Assembly: GCA_937893675.1 (NCBI GenBank)
Contig: CALBGI010000033.1
Span: forward strand, 24,119-88,118
Origin: an uncultured Blautia sp.
GTDB taxonomy: Bacteria; Bacillota; Clostridia; Lachnospirales; Lachnospiraceae
DNA length: 64,000 bases
Direction of reading: 5' to 3'
Position numbers and translations under genes: made by a program. The first letter of the stretch is position 1. The number at the start of each line of letters is the position of its first letter. The notes below the pieces were generated by a model, which did no database searches, was not told the DNA's origin, and was given only the letters and a program-made list of their open reading frames with translations. Below are positions 7,728 through 16,057 of the stretch, piece after piece.

Positions 7728-8246
7728 ATGACAAAAACGAACACGAAAAAATTGGCGGTTGCCGGTATTTTCTGTACTGCTGCCGTTGTGGGAAGCCTGT
7801 TTTCCTTTCCGGTTTTCGGAAGCAAATGCGCCCCGGTCCAGCACATGGTCAACATACTGTGTGCGGTGCTGTTGGGGCCAGGATATGGCGTTGGAGCGGC
7901 ATTTGCGGCATCATTGATCCGCAATCTGCTTGGTCTTGGAAGTCTGATGGCTTTTCCGGGCAGTATGTTTGGCGCATTGGTCTGTGGTCTGGTCTACTGC
8001 AAAACGAAAAATATTTTTGCCACACTGCTTGGCGAAGTCTTTGGCACTGCGATCCTTGGCGGTCTGAGCGCTTATCCCATTGCTGTTTTCTTCATGGGAC
8101 AAAGTGCAGCCGGGCTTGCCTTTTATGCCTACATCATTCCGTTTTTGATCTCTACCGCAGGTGGCGCCATAATCTCTGCTGTTTTGATCTACAGTTTGAA
8201 GAAGGCCGGGATTCTGCATACGATGCAGGAATCTCTGGCCCGATAA
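7728..8246 (+). CDS. thiW: ThiW, thiazole-specific ECF transporter S component
   Basis: 172 aa, strongly hydrophobic with about five to six membrane segments. It matches ThiW, the substrate-binding subunit of an energy-coupling-factor importer thought to bring in the thiamine thiazole precursor (hydroxyethylthiazole). Typical features are the N-terminal AVAGIF helix and the QHMVNILCAVLLGPGYG and SLIRNLLGLG segments. The shared ECF A/T units are not in the window. AAGGAG precedes the ATG. As first gene of the riboswitch operon next to thiM it supplies ThiM's substrate. Confidence 0.9.
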   Translation: MTKTNTKKLAVAGIFCTAAVVGSLFSFPVFGSKCAPVQHMVNILCAVLLGPGYGVGAAFAASLIRNLLGLGSLMAFPGSMFGALVCGLVYCKTKNIFATLLGEVFGTAILGGLSAYPIAVFFMGQSAAGLAFYAYIIPFLISTAGGAIISAVLIYSLKKAGILHTMQESLAR

Positions 8247-8258
8247 GGAGGACGAACG

Positions 8259-9080
8259 ATGTTTCAGAAGATGTTTGAAAATGTGAGAACCAAAAACCCG
8301 CTCATCCACAACATTACCAACTATGTGACGGTCAATGACTGTGCCAATATTACGATTGCCTGCGGCGCGGCGCCGATCATGGCGGATGATTCGGAGGAAG
8401 TGGAGGAGATTACCTCACTCTGCGCAGGCTTGAACATTAATATCGGTACACTGAACAGCCGAACGATCACAGCCATGCTGCTGGCAGGAAAGCGGGCAAA
8501 TGAACAGAATCATCCGGTTGTGCTGGACCCTGTTGGAGCCGGTGCGTCAAGGCTCAGAACCGACACCGCCATGCAGCTTCTCGAAAAAGTGAAATTTTCA
8601 GTCATTCGAGGCAACATTTCAGAGATCAAAACACTTGCATCCGGAAGCGGAACGACGAAAGGTGTGGATGCGGCTGTCTCAGACAAAGTAACAAAAGAAA
8701 ATCTGAAGGAAGCGGTCGCTTTTATCAAAGCCTTTGCCGGGAAAACAGGAGCCGTGATTGCGGTGACCGGTGCGATCGATATTGTCACCGACGGGGAAAA
8801 AGCTTATTGCATCTATAACGGACATCCCATGATGTCCTCCATTTCCGGAACAGGGTGTCAGCTTTCTGCCATGACAGCCGCTTTTGTGGCGGCAAACCCG
8901 GACCATCCTTTGGAAGCTGCGGCTGCCGCTGTTTCCGCGATGGGCTATGCCGGCGAAGTTGCACACAGCAGGCTTACCGGGATGGACGGAAATGCTGCTT
9001 ACAGGAATTACATCATGGATGCGATTTACAATATGACCCCGGAGATGCTGGAGAAAGGCGCGAAATATGAAGTGCGATAA
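8259..9080 (+). CDS. thiM: Hydroxyethylthiazole kinase
   Basis: 273 aa, normal length. Starts with the family's hallmark NPLIHNITNYV and continues with NIGTL, VVLDPVGAGAS and the late SGTGC motif of the ribokinase-like fold, which carries the catalytic cysteine. It phosphorylates 4-methyl-5-(2-hydroxyethyl)thiazole with ATP in thiazole salvage. AAGGAGG 8 bases upstream of the ATG; 12 bases after thiW. The thiazole biosynthesis genes thiG, thiH, thiS and thiF are absent here, so salvage may be the main thiazole source. Confidence 0.95.
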   Translation: MFQKMFENVRTKNPLIHNITNYVTVNDCANITIACGAAPIMADDSEEVEEITSLCAGLNINIGTLNSRTITAMLLAGKRANEQNHPVVLDPVGAGASRLRTDTAMQLLEKVKFSVIRGNISEIKTLASGSGTTKGVDAAVSDKVTKENLKEAVAFIKAFAGKTGAVIAVTGAIDIVTDGEKAYCIYNGHPMMSSISGTGCQLSAMTAAFVAANPDHPLEAAAAAVSAMGYAGEVAHSRLTGMDGNAAYRNYIMDAIYNMTPEMLEKGAKYEVR

Positions 9081-9708
9081 AAAAGCAATGCTGCTCTATG
9101 CAGTGACGGACAGAGCATGGGCAGGAAGACAATCTCTGTACGAACAGGTGGAAGCCGCTTTGAAGGGCGGCGCGACCTGCGTGCAGCTGAGAGAAAAGGA
9201 ACTGGCGGAAGAAGACTTTCTTGCAGAAGCAGTCAAGATCCGTGCGTTGTGCAAAGCATATGGCGTTCCGTTTTTTATCAACGACAACGTGGAAATCGCC
9301 ATCAAATGCAACGCAGACGGCATCCACGTTGGGCAGGAGGATATGCAGGCTGCGCAGGTGCGTCAGAGAGTCGGCAGCGGCATGATGATCGGCGTGTCGG
9401 TCCATTCTGTTGAAGAGGCTTTGGAAGCGGTCAGAAACGGTGCGGACTGCCTTGGTGTTGGCGCGGTGTTTTCTACTTCCACCAAGACGGATGTAAGGGT
9501 TTTGCCAAAGGAAACCCTTCGTGATATTTGCGCTGCGGTAGATATTCCGGTGGTTGCGATCGGAGGGATCAGCAAAAACAATATATCACAGCTTGCCGGC
9601 ACCGGTGTTGATGGCGTTGCCTTGGTCAGCGCAATCTTTGCTGCGGATGATATTGAAGAGGAATGCCGTCTGCTGCGCCGGCTGTCGGAAGAAATGGTGA
9701 AGGCATGA
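9067..9708 (+). CDS. thiE: Thiamine-phosphate synthase
   Basis: 213 aa. TIM-barrel ThiE with CVQLREKEL, FFINDNVEIA, DGIHVGQEDM and GVSVHS motifs, and the phosphate-binding VVAIGGIS near the end. It joins HMP pyrophosphate and thiazole phosphate to thiamine monophosphate. It begins inside the last 14 bases of thiM and so is probably translationally coupled. Confidence 0.95.
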   Translation: MKCDKKAMLLYAVTDRAWAGRQSLYEQVEAALKGGATCVQLREKELAEEDFLAEAVKIRALCKAYGVPFFINDNVEIAIKCNADGIHVGQEDMQAAQVRQRVGSGMMIGVSVHSVEEALEAVRNGADCLGVGAVFSTSTKTDVRVLPKETLRDICAAVDIPVVAIGGISKNNISQLAGTGVDGVALVSAIFAADDIEEECRLLRRLSEEMVKA

Positions 9709-10367
9709 AGATAAAATATGCGGTTTTTGATTTTGACGGAACACTGTTTGATTCCATGTTCATCTGGGATACTGCCGGCGAGACCTATCTTCGTTCTCTG
9801 GGAAAAGATCCGAAGCCGTCCATGCGTGAAGATATCAGCACGCTGAGCCTTTACCAGTCTGCCTGTTATTTTCAGAGAGAATATGGTCTTCCTTTTTCAG
9901 CGGATGAAATCGTGGCAGGGATTAACAAGACCATCGCGCATTTTTATGCGCATGAGATTTTGCCGAAATCCGGAGTGGTTGATTTTCTGGAGCAAATGAA
10001 AAGGGCCGGGATTTCCATGTGCATTGCGACGGCCACAGACCGATGCCAGATCGAGGCTGCTCTTAACCGATGCAAAATGGGACATTATTTTGATGCGGTT
10101 TTCACCTGCGGCGAAGCAGGGCACGGCAAAGACGAGCCCGTTATTTTCCGAAAAGCAATGGCGCATTTTGGCGCTGACCGCAGCGAAACCGTTGTTTTTG
10201 AGGATGCGCTCCATGCTGTGAGGACTGCTAAAGCAGATGGTTTTTTGGTTGCGGCGGTATTTGATGAGAGTGAAAAGCAGCAAAAGGAAATCCGCAGGTT
10301 ATCGGATTGTTATATTTCGGATTTTGAACATACAGAAACTTTCTGGGAGTTTGCTTCGGTGAAATAA
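9705..10367 (+). CDS. HAD-family phosphatase inside the thiamine operon
   Basis: 220 aa. HAD motif I FDFDGTLFD at residues 8-16 (nucleophile D9, acid/base D11), motif II around IATATD, motif III lysine, and VFEDALHAVRTAK as motif IV. It has a helical cap like beta-phosphoglucomutase and gph-type phosphatases. The start ATGA overlaps the thiE stop, so it is firmly part of the operon. A reasonable guess is dephosphorylation of a thiamine-pathway monophosphate (thiamine-P, HMP-P or thiazole-P). This is inference from position only; no substrate is evident. Confidence 0.8.
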   Translation: MKIKYAVFDFDGTLFDSMFIWDTAGETYLRSLGKDPKPSMREDISTLSLYQSACYFQREYGLPFSADEIVAGINKTIAHFYAHEILPKSGVVDFLEQMKRAGISMCIATATDRCQIEAALNRCKMGHYFDAVFTCGEAGHGKDEPVIFRKAMAHFGADRSETVVFEDALHAVRTAKADGFLVAAVFDESEKQQKEIRRLSDCYISDFEHTETFWEFASVK

Positions 10368-10380
10368 GCCGACAGCTTCA

Positions 10381-10414
10381 AGCGGCACATTGGGGGCACC
10401 ACCTTGCTGCCGCT
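10381..10414 (+). other. Intercistronic hairpin before thiD
   Basis: AGCGGCA (10381-10387) pairs perfectly with TGCCGCT (10408-10414); a short A-rich stretch, not a T run, follows. It may be an mRNA processing or stability element separating thiE-HAD from thiD-thiC. Confidence 0.4.
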
Positions 10415-10445
10415 ATAAAAAACGATGCTGAAAGGAGAACAAGAA

Positions 10446-11249
10446 ATGAAAATGAAAACAGCATTGACCATTGCAGGAAGTGACTGCAGTGGAGGCGCCG
10501 GTATTCAGGCTGATCTGAAAACGATGACGATGAATGGTGTTTATGCCATGAGTGTAATCACAGCACTTACGGCGCAGAACACGACCGGCGTAAGAGCAAT
10601 TCAGGAATCCACACCGGAGTTTTTGAAACAGCAGCTGGATGCGGTATTTGAGGATATCTATCCCGATGCTGTAAAAATCGGAATGGCAGCGTCAAGCAGT
10701 TTGATCCATGTGATCGCGGAACGATTGCATTTCTACGGAGCAAAAAATGTGGTCGTTGATCCTGTCATGGCGGCGACCTCCGGTTCTGCGCTGATGGAAA
10801 ATGACGCCGTACAAACCCTTATTGAGGAACTGCTGCCGATTGCAGCTCTTGTAACCCCCAATATCCCGGAAGCCCAGATCCTTTCCGGGCTGGTCATTGA
10901 GAACAAAGAGAATATGGCCGCAGCTGCGAAGAAGATTGGTGACAGCTGTCATTGTGCTGTTTTGCTCAAAGGCGGTCACAGGATCAACGATGCCAACGAT
11001 CTGCTTTATGCAGAGGGAGAAATGGTGTGGTTTGAGGGAAAACGCATCAACAATCCAAATACCCACGGAACGGGCTGTACGCTGTCCAGCGCGATCGCAT
11101 CTAATCTTGCCAAAGGCGTCGGGCTTGTACCGGCGGTACAAATGGCAAAGGATTATATTTCGGAGGCGTTGGCTGCCATGCTGGATTTGGGAAAGGGTTC
11201 CGGCCCGATGCAGCACAATTTTGCCCTGAACAAGCTTTTTACGGAATAA
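10446..11249 (+). CDS. thiD: Hydroxymethylpyrimidine / phosphomethylpyrimidine kinase
   Basis: 267 aa, typical ThiD length. Motifs: TIAGSDCSGGAGIQADLKT at the N-terminus, VVDPVMAATSG, VTPNIPEA, and NTHGTGCTLSSAIA with the catalytic cysteine near the end. It phosphorylates HMP and HMP-P in sequence, feeding ThiE. Start chosen at the ATG after AAAGGAG with an 8-base gap. It works on the product of ThiC, the next gene. Confidence 0.95.
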   Translation: MKMKTALTIAGSDCSGGAGIQADLKTMTMNGVYAMSVITALTAQNTTGVRAIQESTPEFLKQQLDAVFEDIYPDAVKIGMAASSSLIHVIAERLHFYGAKNVVVDPVMAATSGSALMENDAVQTLIEELLPIAALVTPNIPEAQILSGLVIENKENMAAAAKKIGDSCHCAVLLKGGHRINDANDLLYAEGEMVWFEGKRINNPNTHGTGCTLSSAIASNLAKGVGLVPAVQMAKDYISEALAAMLDLGKGSGPMQHNFALNKLFTE

Positions 11250-11278
11250 AAAAATCAGTCTGAAAGGAAAAAAGAGCT

Positions 11279-12583
11279 ATGAGAAATTATGCAACCCAGA
11301 TGGATGCCGCAAGACAGGGGATCATTACTCCGGAAATGAAGGCGGTTGCCAAAAAAGAATACAGAACGGAAGAAGAAATTCGTGACCTGGTTGCGAAAGG
11401 CCAGGTTGCCATTTGCGCAAATAAGCTGCATACCTGCATTGAGCCAAATGGCGTGGGCTCTATGCTTCGCACCAAAATCAATGTGAATCTTGGCGTTTCC
11501 CGCGACTGCAAGGATTATGATATCGAAATGCAGAAAGTCATGACAGCAGTTCATATGGGCGCGGAAGCGATCATGGACCTTTCTTCCCACGGCGATACAC
11601 AGCCTTTCCGCAGAAAACTTACAGGCGAGTGTCCCGCCATGATCGGTACGGTTCCCGTATACGACAGCGTTATCCATTATCAGAGAGACCTTGCGACACT
11701 TACCGCAAAAGATTTCATTGATGTGGTTCGTCTCCATGCGGAGGATGGCGTGGATTTTGTGACTCTTCATTGCGGCATTACCCGAAAGACGATAGAGCAG
11801 ATCAAAAAGCACAAGAGAAAGATGAATATTGTTTCCCGCGGAGGTTCTCTCGTCTTTGCGTGGATGAGCATGACAGGGGAGGAAAATCCCTTCTATGAAT
11901 ATTTTGATGAAATATTGGATATCTGCCGTGAATATGATGTGACCATATCTTTGGGGGACGCCTGCCGTCCCGGCTGTCTTGCCGACGCAAGCGACGTATG
12001 TCAGATAGAAGAGCTTGTCCGCCTTGGAGAGCTGACGAAGCGTGCCTGGGCAAAGGATGTTCAGGTGATGGTGGAAGGTCCCGGCCATATGCCCTTGGAT
12101 CAGATCGAAGCGAATATGAAGATGCAGCAGACCATCTGCATGGGCGCGCCGTTCTATGTCCTTGGTCCGATCGTTACGGATATTGCGCCCGGCTATGACC
12201 ATATCACGTCTGCTATCGGAGGAGCCATTGCTGCGACAAGCGGAGCGGCGTTCCTATGCTATGTAACCCCGGCGGAGCATTTGGCGCTCCCCAATGTGGA
12301 GGATGTAAAGCAAGGGATCATCGCATCCCGCATTGCGGCACATGCTGCGGATATTGCCAAAAAAGTTCCTCATGCAAGAGACATGGATGACACAATGGCA
12401 GATGCCCGCCGCACATTTGACTGGGAAAAACAGTGGGAATGCGCCATTGATCCGGAAACGGCAAAGGCTATCCGGGACAGCCGCGCGCCTGAGCATGAGG
12501 ACAGCTGTTCCATGTGCGGTAAGTTCTGTGCAGTCAGAAGCATGAATAAGGCCCTGGCCGGAGAATATATTTCTATTCTTTAA
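11279..12583 (+). CDS. thiC: Phosphomethylpyrimidine synthase
   Basis: 434 aa, the shorter ThiC form common in anaerobes. This radical-SAM-type enzyme turns aminoimidazole ribotide into HMP-P. Seen: DLSSHGD, HCGI, SRGGS, GDACRPGCLADA, EGPGHMPLDQI, and a C-terminal cluster motif CSMCGKFC. The spacing is CX2CX3C, one residue shorter than the CX2CX4C described for classical ThiC. BzaF-type benzimidazole synthases are relatives, but the operon argues for ThiC. Last gene of the operon; a strong hairpin follows. Confidence 0.93.
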   Translation: MRNYATQMDAARQGIITPEMKAVAKKEYRTEEEIRDLVAKGQVAICANKLHTCIEPNGVGSMLRTKINVNLGVSRDCKDYDIEMQKVMTAVHMGAEAIMDLSSHGDTQPFRRKLTGECPAMIGTVPVYDSVIHYQRDLATLTAKDFIDVVRLHAEDGVDFVTLHCGITRKTIEQIKKHKRKMNIVSRGGSLVFAWMSMTGEENPFYEYFDEILDICREYDVTISLGDACRPGCLADASDVCQIEELVRLGELTKRAWAKDVQVMVEGPGHMPLDQIEANMKMQQTICMGAPFYVLGPIVTDIAPGYDHITSAIGGAIAATSGAAFLCYVTPAEHLALPNVEDVKQGIIASRIAAHAADIAKKVPHARDMDDTMADARRTFDWEKQWECAIDPETAKAIRDSRAPEHEDSCSMCGKFCAVRSMNKALAGEYISIL

Positions 12584-12625
12584 TTTTAATTTTTTGTGGA
12601 GTGAGGAAGTTTTCAATGATTCAAC

Positions 12626-12681
12626 ATTTCCCACAGGAAGATCTTGCAGCTGCAAGGCCCTCCTGTGGGAAATTTGTTTTT
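12626..12681 (+). terminator. Terminator at the end of the thiamine operon
   Basis: A 13-base perfect stem, ATTTCCCACAGGA (12626-12638) with TCCTGTGGGAAAT (12661-12673), followed by TTGTTTTTG. It also separates thiC from the convergent peptidase gene. Confidence 0.85.
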
Positions 12682-12689
12682 GCGAAACA

Positions 12690-13562
12690 TTAGTTCAGAT
12701 TCTCTGCAATATCCCCGGTGTTGAGACAGGAATTGGCCGATGAACCTGTATGTTTGGTGATTTTGGTAAAATGAATGGGCAGGCTTGCGGAAAAAAGAAA
12801 GCTTTTTCCCTGCTGCACCTGAAAATGGATATGAGGCTCGCTTGTATTTCCGCTGTTGCCGCAGCAGGCAAGGAGCTGACCGCGGCGGACGTTTTCTCCG
12901 ACACTGACACAAAAGCTGTCTTTCTTTATGTGTGCAATGGTGCTGTATTCATGCCCGGAATGTCTGAGTACAATGTAATTTCCGCGCACATCGGAAGCGC
13001 TGCATACAGCCTCGATCTTTTCCGGGAGAGGAGTATCGTCAAAGCGATTTTTGATTTCGACAACAGTTCCGTCGGCGGGAGCCAATATGGGCTTCCCGTA
13101 GCAGAAATAATCGGTCACGTTTTTGCCGTCGCTGTGAAAGGTCCGGCCGTTTTCCTGAATATAAAAATCATAGGCGTATCTCTGGCTGCAGACACCCCAG
13201 GAATGCGAGGTTTCCCTTGTGATTCCGCCGTTGGCTACCGTCCAGCAGCCTTCAAAAGGAAGCTGGTACAGAACTTCCGGCTCATAGTTTTGGATGTTCG
13301 GCAGACGGAAAAGATTCCGAAGATAAATGAATGGGATTCCCAGAAGTATGCCGATGTTCTGGAACAAAAATTTTAAACTGTTTACAGATTCATTCCTGGT
13401 CTCTGTTTTTAAGACGATCGCAAAGGACAAAACAAAATCGATAATGGCAAGGAGGAAAAACAGGTAAAACAGCTTCAGCCTGGGAAGGTGAAGAAACGTT
13501 CCTGCAAGGCCGAGAAATCCAAGCCAGTACAGCTTTTTTATGGTTTTAATGAAGGTGTTCAT
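12690..13562 (-). CDS. M23 (LytM) family metallopeptidase with N-terminal membrane anchor
   Basis: 290 aa. Two or three hydrophobic segments lie in the first 85 residues. A C-terminal lysostaphin-type domain follows: YAYDF region, GKPILAPADGTVVEI, RGNYIVLRHSGHEYSTIAHI, and the zinc motif HIHFQ. Such domains usually cut peptidoglycan cross-links, though many anchored copies act in sporulation or signalling. Convergent to the thiamine operon and divergent from the agr genes; its TATAAT (plus-strand 13610-13615) lies upstream. Confidence 0.85.
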   Translation of the reverse strand: MNTFIKTIKKLYWLGFLGLAGTFLHLPRLKLFYLFFLLAIIDFVLSFAIVLKTETRNESVNSLKFLFQNIGILLGIPFIYLRNLFRLPNIQNYEPEVLYQLPFEGCWTVANGGITRETSHSWGVCSQRYAYDFYIQENGRTFHSDGKNVTDYFCYGKPILAPADGTVVEIKNRFDDTPLPEKIEAVCSASDVRGNYIVLRHSGHEYSTIAHIKKDSFCVSVGENVRRGQLLACCGNSGNTSEPHIHFQVQQGKSFLFSASLPIHFTKITKHTGSSANSCLNTGDIAENLN

Positions 13563-13779
13563 TCGTGTGCGCTCCTGTATACTGTGTCGGATTATTTGAA
13601 AGTAAGGCTATTATACCATATCAGCAGAAAAACAAGCGGCAGCGAAGCACGGCAGCAGCGCAGCTGCTGGATTCTGGAGTTTATTATACCGTAAATACAG
13701 CGCGGCGTCCGCAACAAAAACCTTGCATTGCCCGGAATTTGCTTTTAAAATAAAAGTAGAGAAAGCTTGGGGGGATTTT

Positions 13780-14499
13780 ATGCTTTGTATTGGGATCTGT
13801 GACGACAACAGAGAAAGCTGTTCCATTCTGGAAGAAATGCTGGTACGGTATCAGGAAGAACGCCATACAGTTCTGGACATTCATGTGTGGTACACGGGAG
13901 AAGCGTTGTGTGACTTTTTGGAGAGGAGCAGCAATACTCTGGACGCGCTGTTTCTGGACATCAATCTGGATACGACGGACGGGATTCAGGTGGGAAATTT
14001 TATCCGGGAAAAGCTCGACAATTATGAGACAAAGATCGTGTATATTTCTGCGGACAGCAGCTACGCTATGGAGCTGTTCCGGCAGCAGCCCATCGCCTTT
14101 TTGATAAAGCCTCTGAGACAGGAAAAAGTCAGCGAAGTCATGGAGTATATAGAGGTTTTGAACAAAAAAAGAAACGGGTTATTCGAGTATTACTCCAAAG
14201 GTCTGTATTTTAAAGTGCCCTTTAAGGATATCCGCTATTTCAGCAGCCAAAATAAAAGCGTCCATGTGATATTAAAGGCGGAAGAGCGTATTTATAATGG
14301 GAAGCTGAAGGATGTGGCAAGCTATGTTCCGGAGAATTTTGTTCAGATCCATCAGTCCTATCTGGTGAATTTTGATCATGTGCTGGAATGCACTGCCGAG
14401 ACTGTGAAGCTGACGGACGGAACTGTGCTGCCGATCAGCCAGCCATACCGCAAAGCAGTGCGGGCATACGCGCTCAGGAAGGCGCGGAGGGGAAGGTAA
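13780..14499 (+). CDS. agrA: LytTR-family response regulator, AgrA-like
   Basis: 239 aa. Receiver domain at residues 1-120 with acidic pair D8/D9 and phospho-acceptor D60 (FLDINL); a LytTR DNA-binding domain at about 135-235 (YFSSQNKSVHVIL, FVQIHQSYLVNF). LytTR regulators bind two 9-base direct repeats. Start set at ATG 13780 with GGGGGG upstream. Directly followed by an AgrC-like sensor kinase and an agrD/agrB pair, so it is the regulator of a peptide quorum-sensing circuit. Confidence 0.88.
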   Translation: MLCIGICDDNRESCSILEEMLVRYQEERHTVLDIHVWYTGEALCDFLERSSNTLDALFLDINLDTTDGIQVGNFIREKLDNYETKIVYISADSSYAMELFRQQPIAFLIKPLRQEKVSEVMEYIEVLNKKRNGLFEYYSKGLYFKVPFKDIRYFSSQNKSVHVILKAEERIYNGKLKDVASYVPENFVQIHQSYLVNFDHVLECTAETVKLTDGTVLPISQPYRKAVRAYALRKARRGR

Positions 14500-14502
14500 A
14501 AT

Positions 14503-15753
14503 ATGCTTGATATTGTGATTACTTTGAGTTCAAATCTGTTTCGGGTTTATATTCTTTATCGGTTTATGCGGCTGTTCTTTGCGGAAAAGACGGTAAAAAA
14601 ATCAAGAGCAATCCTTTTTTACGGATTATTTTACATTTTGACTTCTGGAGTTTACCTGCTGTTTCATTTCATGCCCTTTAATATGATCACAAATCTTGTG
14701 CTGATCTACGCAGTTGCGGCGTGTTATGAAGGAACCTGGAAGAAAAAGCTGTTTGTTACGCTGCTTATCTATGGAATCAGTGTAGCCTGTGACTTCGTGG
14801 GAGTTCATATTTGGGGAAATTATTCCGTAGATAAAAACCTTTCTGAGCAGGCTGTCTGTATTTCGTTTTTTCTGGTTGCTGTCTGTGAACTTTTGTTAGA
14901 AAAACGATTACAGAAGAACAAAGAAAAAACAGAGATACCCCACTGGAATATCCTGATAATCATTTGCGGAGTGAGTATCATTCAGCTAAACGTCCTGCTT
15001 CTGAGCAGGATTCAAAACAGATATCTTTCCATACTGTTGTCTGTCAGCGTTTTGGTGGTGGATCTGTTGATTTTTTATTTGTATGATGTGCTGGTGAAGG
15101 CTTACCGGAATCTGGCAGAAAAGGCAGAACTGGAAAAGCAAACGCTTATCTACGCGAATCAGTTGGAGGTACTGACGCAATCGGAGGAGCGGATAAAATC
15201 TGTGCGCCATGATATGAAAAATCATCTCGCAGCGCTGGCGAGTCTGGCGGAACAGGGAAAAAGTGAGGAAGTCACGGCGTATATCGCGCAGATAGGGGAG
15301 CATATAGAAAACCCGGAGGAGCGGGTAAAAAGTGGAAATGAAAGTCTGGACAGCCTGCTAAATTATTTTCTGGGTAAGGCAGAGAAATGTCTGAAGCAGG
15401 TGGAATATCAGGTGCAGGTACCAAAAGAAATGGAGGTTCCTGTTTTTGACATGAATGTGATCCTGGGGAATCTTATGGACAATGCCATCGAAGCCGCCGC
15501 AGTCTCCGCAGAAAAATTTCTGGCAGTCCGTTTAAACTATGTAAATGGCATTCTTGTGATCGAGGTGGAGAACAGCTTTCAACATGAATTGCGGAAGGAA
15601 AACGGAAAATATCTGACAACAAAGCAGGGAACAGATCACGGAATCGGTTTGGATAACGTGCAAAAGATGGTAGAGAAATATGATGGTTCCATGGAACTGG
15701 AAGAAAAAGACGGATTTTTTCGGGTATGTGTGGAGCTGTTCGTTAACAAATAG
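14503..15753 (+). CDS. agrC: GHKL sensor histidine kinase, AgrC-like
   Basis: 416 aa. Six or so membrane segments in the first 200 residues form a peptide-sensor domain, followed by a helical stretch, the SVRHDMKNHLAAL phospho-acceptor box and an ATPase domain with LGNLMDNAIEAA and GIGLDNV. This is the layout of AgrC, which senses the cyclic peptide made by AgrD/AgrB. Three bases separate it from agrA. Unlike staphylococcal agr, sensor and regulator come before the peptide genes and seem to be on a separate transcript. Confidence 0.88.
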   Translation: MLDIVITLSSNLFRVYILYRFMRLFFAEKTVKKSRAILFYGLFYILTSGVYLLFHFMPFNMITNLVLIYAVAACYEGTWKKKLFVTLLIYGISVACDFVGVHIWGNYSVDKNLSEQAVCISFFLVAVCELLLEKRLQKNKEKTEIPHWNILIIICGVSIIQLNVLLLSRIQNRYLSILLSVSVLVVDLLIFYLYDVLVKAYRNLAEKAELEKQTLIYANQLEVLTQSEERIKSVRHDMKNHLAALASLAEQGKSEEVTAYIAQIGEHIENPEERVKSGNESLDSLLNYFLGKAEKCLKQVEYQVQVPKEMEVPVFDMNVILGNLMDNAIEAAAVSAEKFLAVRLNYVNGILVIEVENSFQHELRKENGKYLTTKQGTDHGIGLDNVQKMVEKYDGSMELEEKDGFFRVCVELFVNK

Positions 15754-15821
15754 ACAGAGATTTCAAATGTAGCGCAGCTTTGGCTGTGTTATATTTTTAC
15801 GCCAAAATGTTCCAAAAATAC

Positions 15822-15886
15822 GAATTTCGCCAAAACAGATATGAATTTCGCCAAAATCTAAAAATGACAGAAATTTATGCTATAAT
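15822..15886 (+). promoter_or_regulatory. agrD promoter with 21-bp-phased LytTR direct repeats
   Basis: Two perfect 14-base copies of GAATTTCGCCAAAA lie at 15822-15835 and 15843-15856, exactly 21 bases apart. LytTR regulators such as AgrA bind 9-base direct repeats with this phasing (two helix turns). Straight after comes a poor -35 region and then an extended TGC-TATAAT -10 box (TATAAT 15881-15886), which is typical of an activated promoter. agrD begins 36 bases further on. Confidence 0.75.
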
Positions 15887-15921
15887 CAGGGAAAATAAAG
15901 AATACAGGAGGGGGAACCGGT

Positions 15922-16056
15922 ATGAAAAAAGAAATAAAAGAATTTATGAGAAAGTGTGCTGTGAAGACAGTAAAAGCAGAAGAAAATACAGCATGTGCAT
16001 GGATTACCTATCAGCCCAAAGTGCCGGAAGCGGTAAAAAAGCTTCACAAACGTTGA
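15922..16056 (+). CDS. agrD: Cyclic-lactone autoinducer peptide precursor, AgrD-like
   Basis: 44 aa. AGGAGGGGG precedes the ATG. The layout is classic AgrD: a basic amphipathic leader (MKKEIKEFMRKCAV), a core ENTACAWIT, and a charged tail YQPKVPEAVKKLHKR with the conserved P-x-P-E segment. By analogy with the CLWFT thiolactone of Clostridium perfringens, the mature signal probably contains the five-residue ring C25-A-W-I-T. The processing enzyme agrB follows after one base. Strong assignment; exact ends of the mature peptide are inferred. Confidence 0.85.
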   Translation: MKKEIKEFMRKCAVKTVKAEENTACAWITYQPKVPEAVKKLHKR

Positions 16057-16057
16057 T

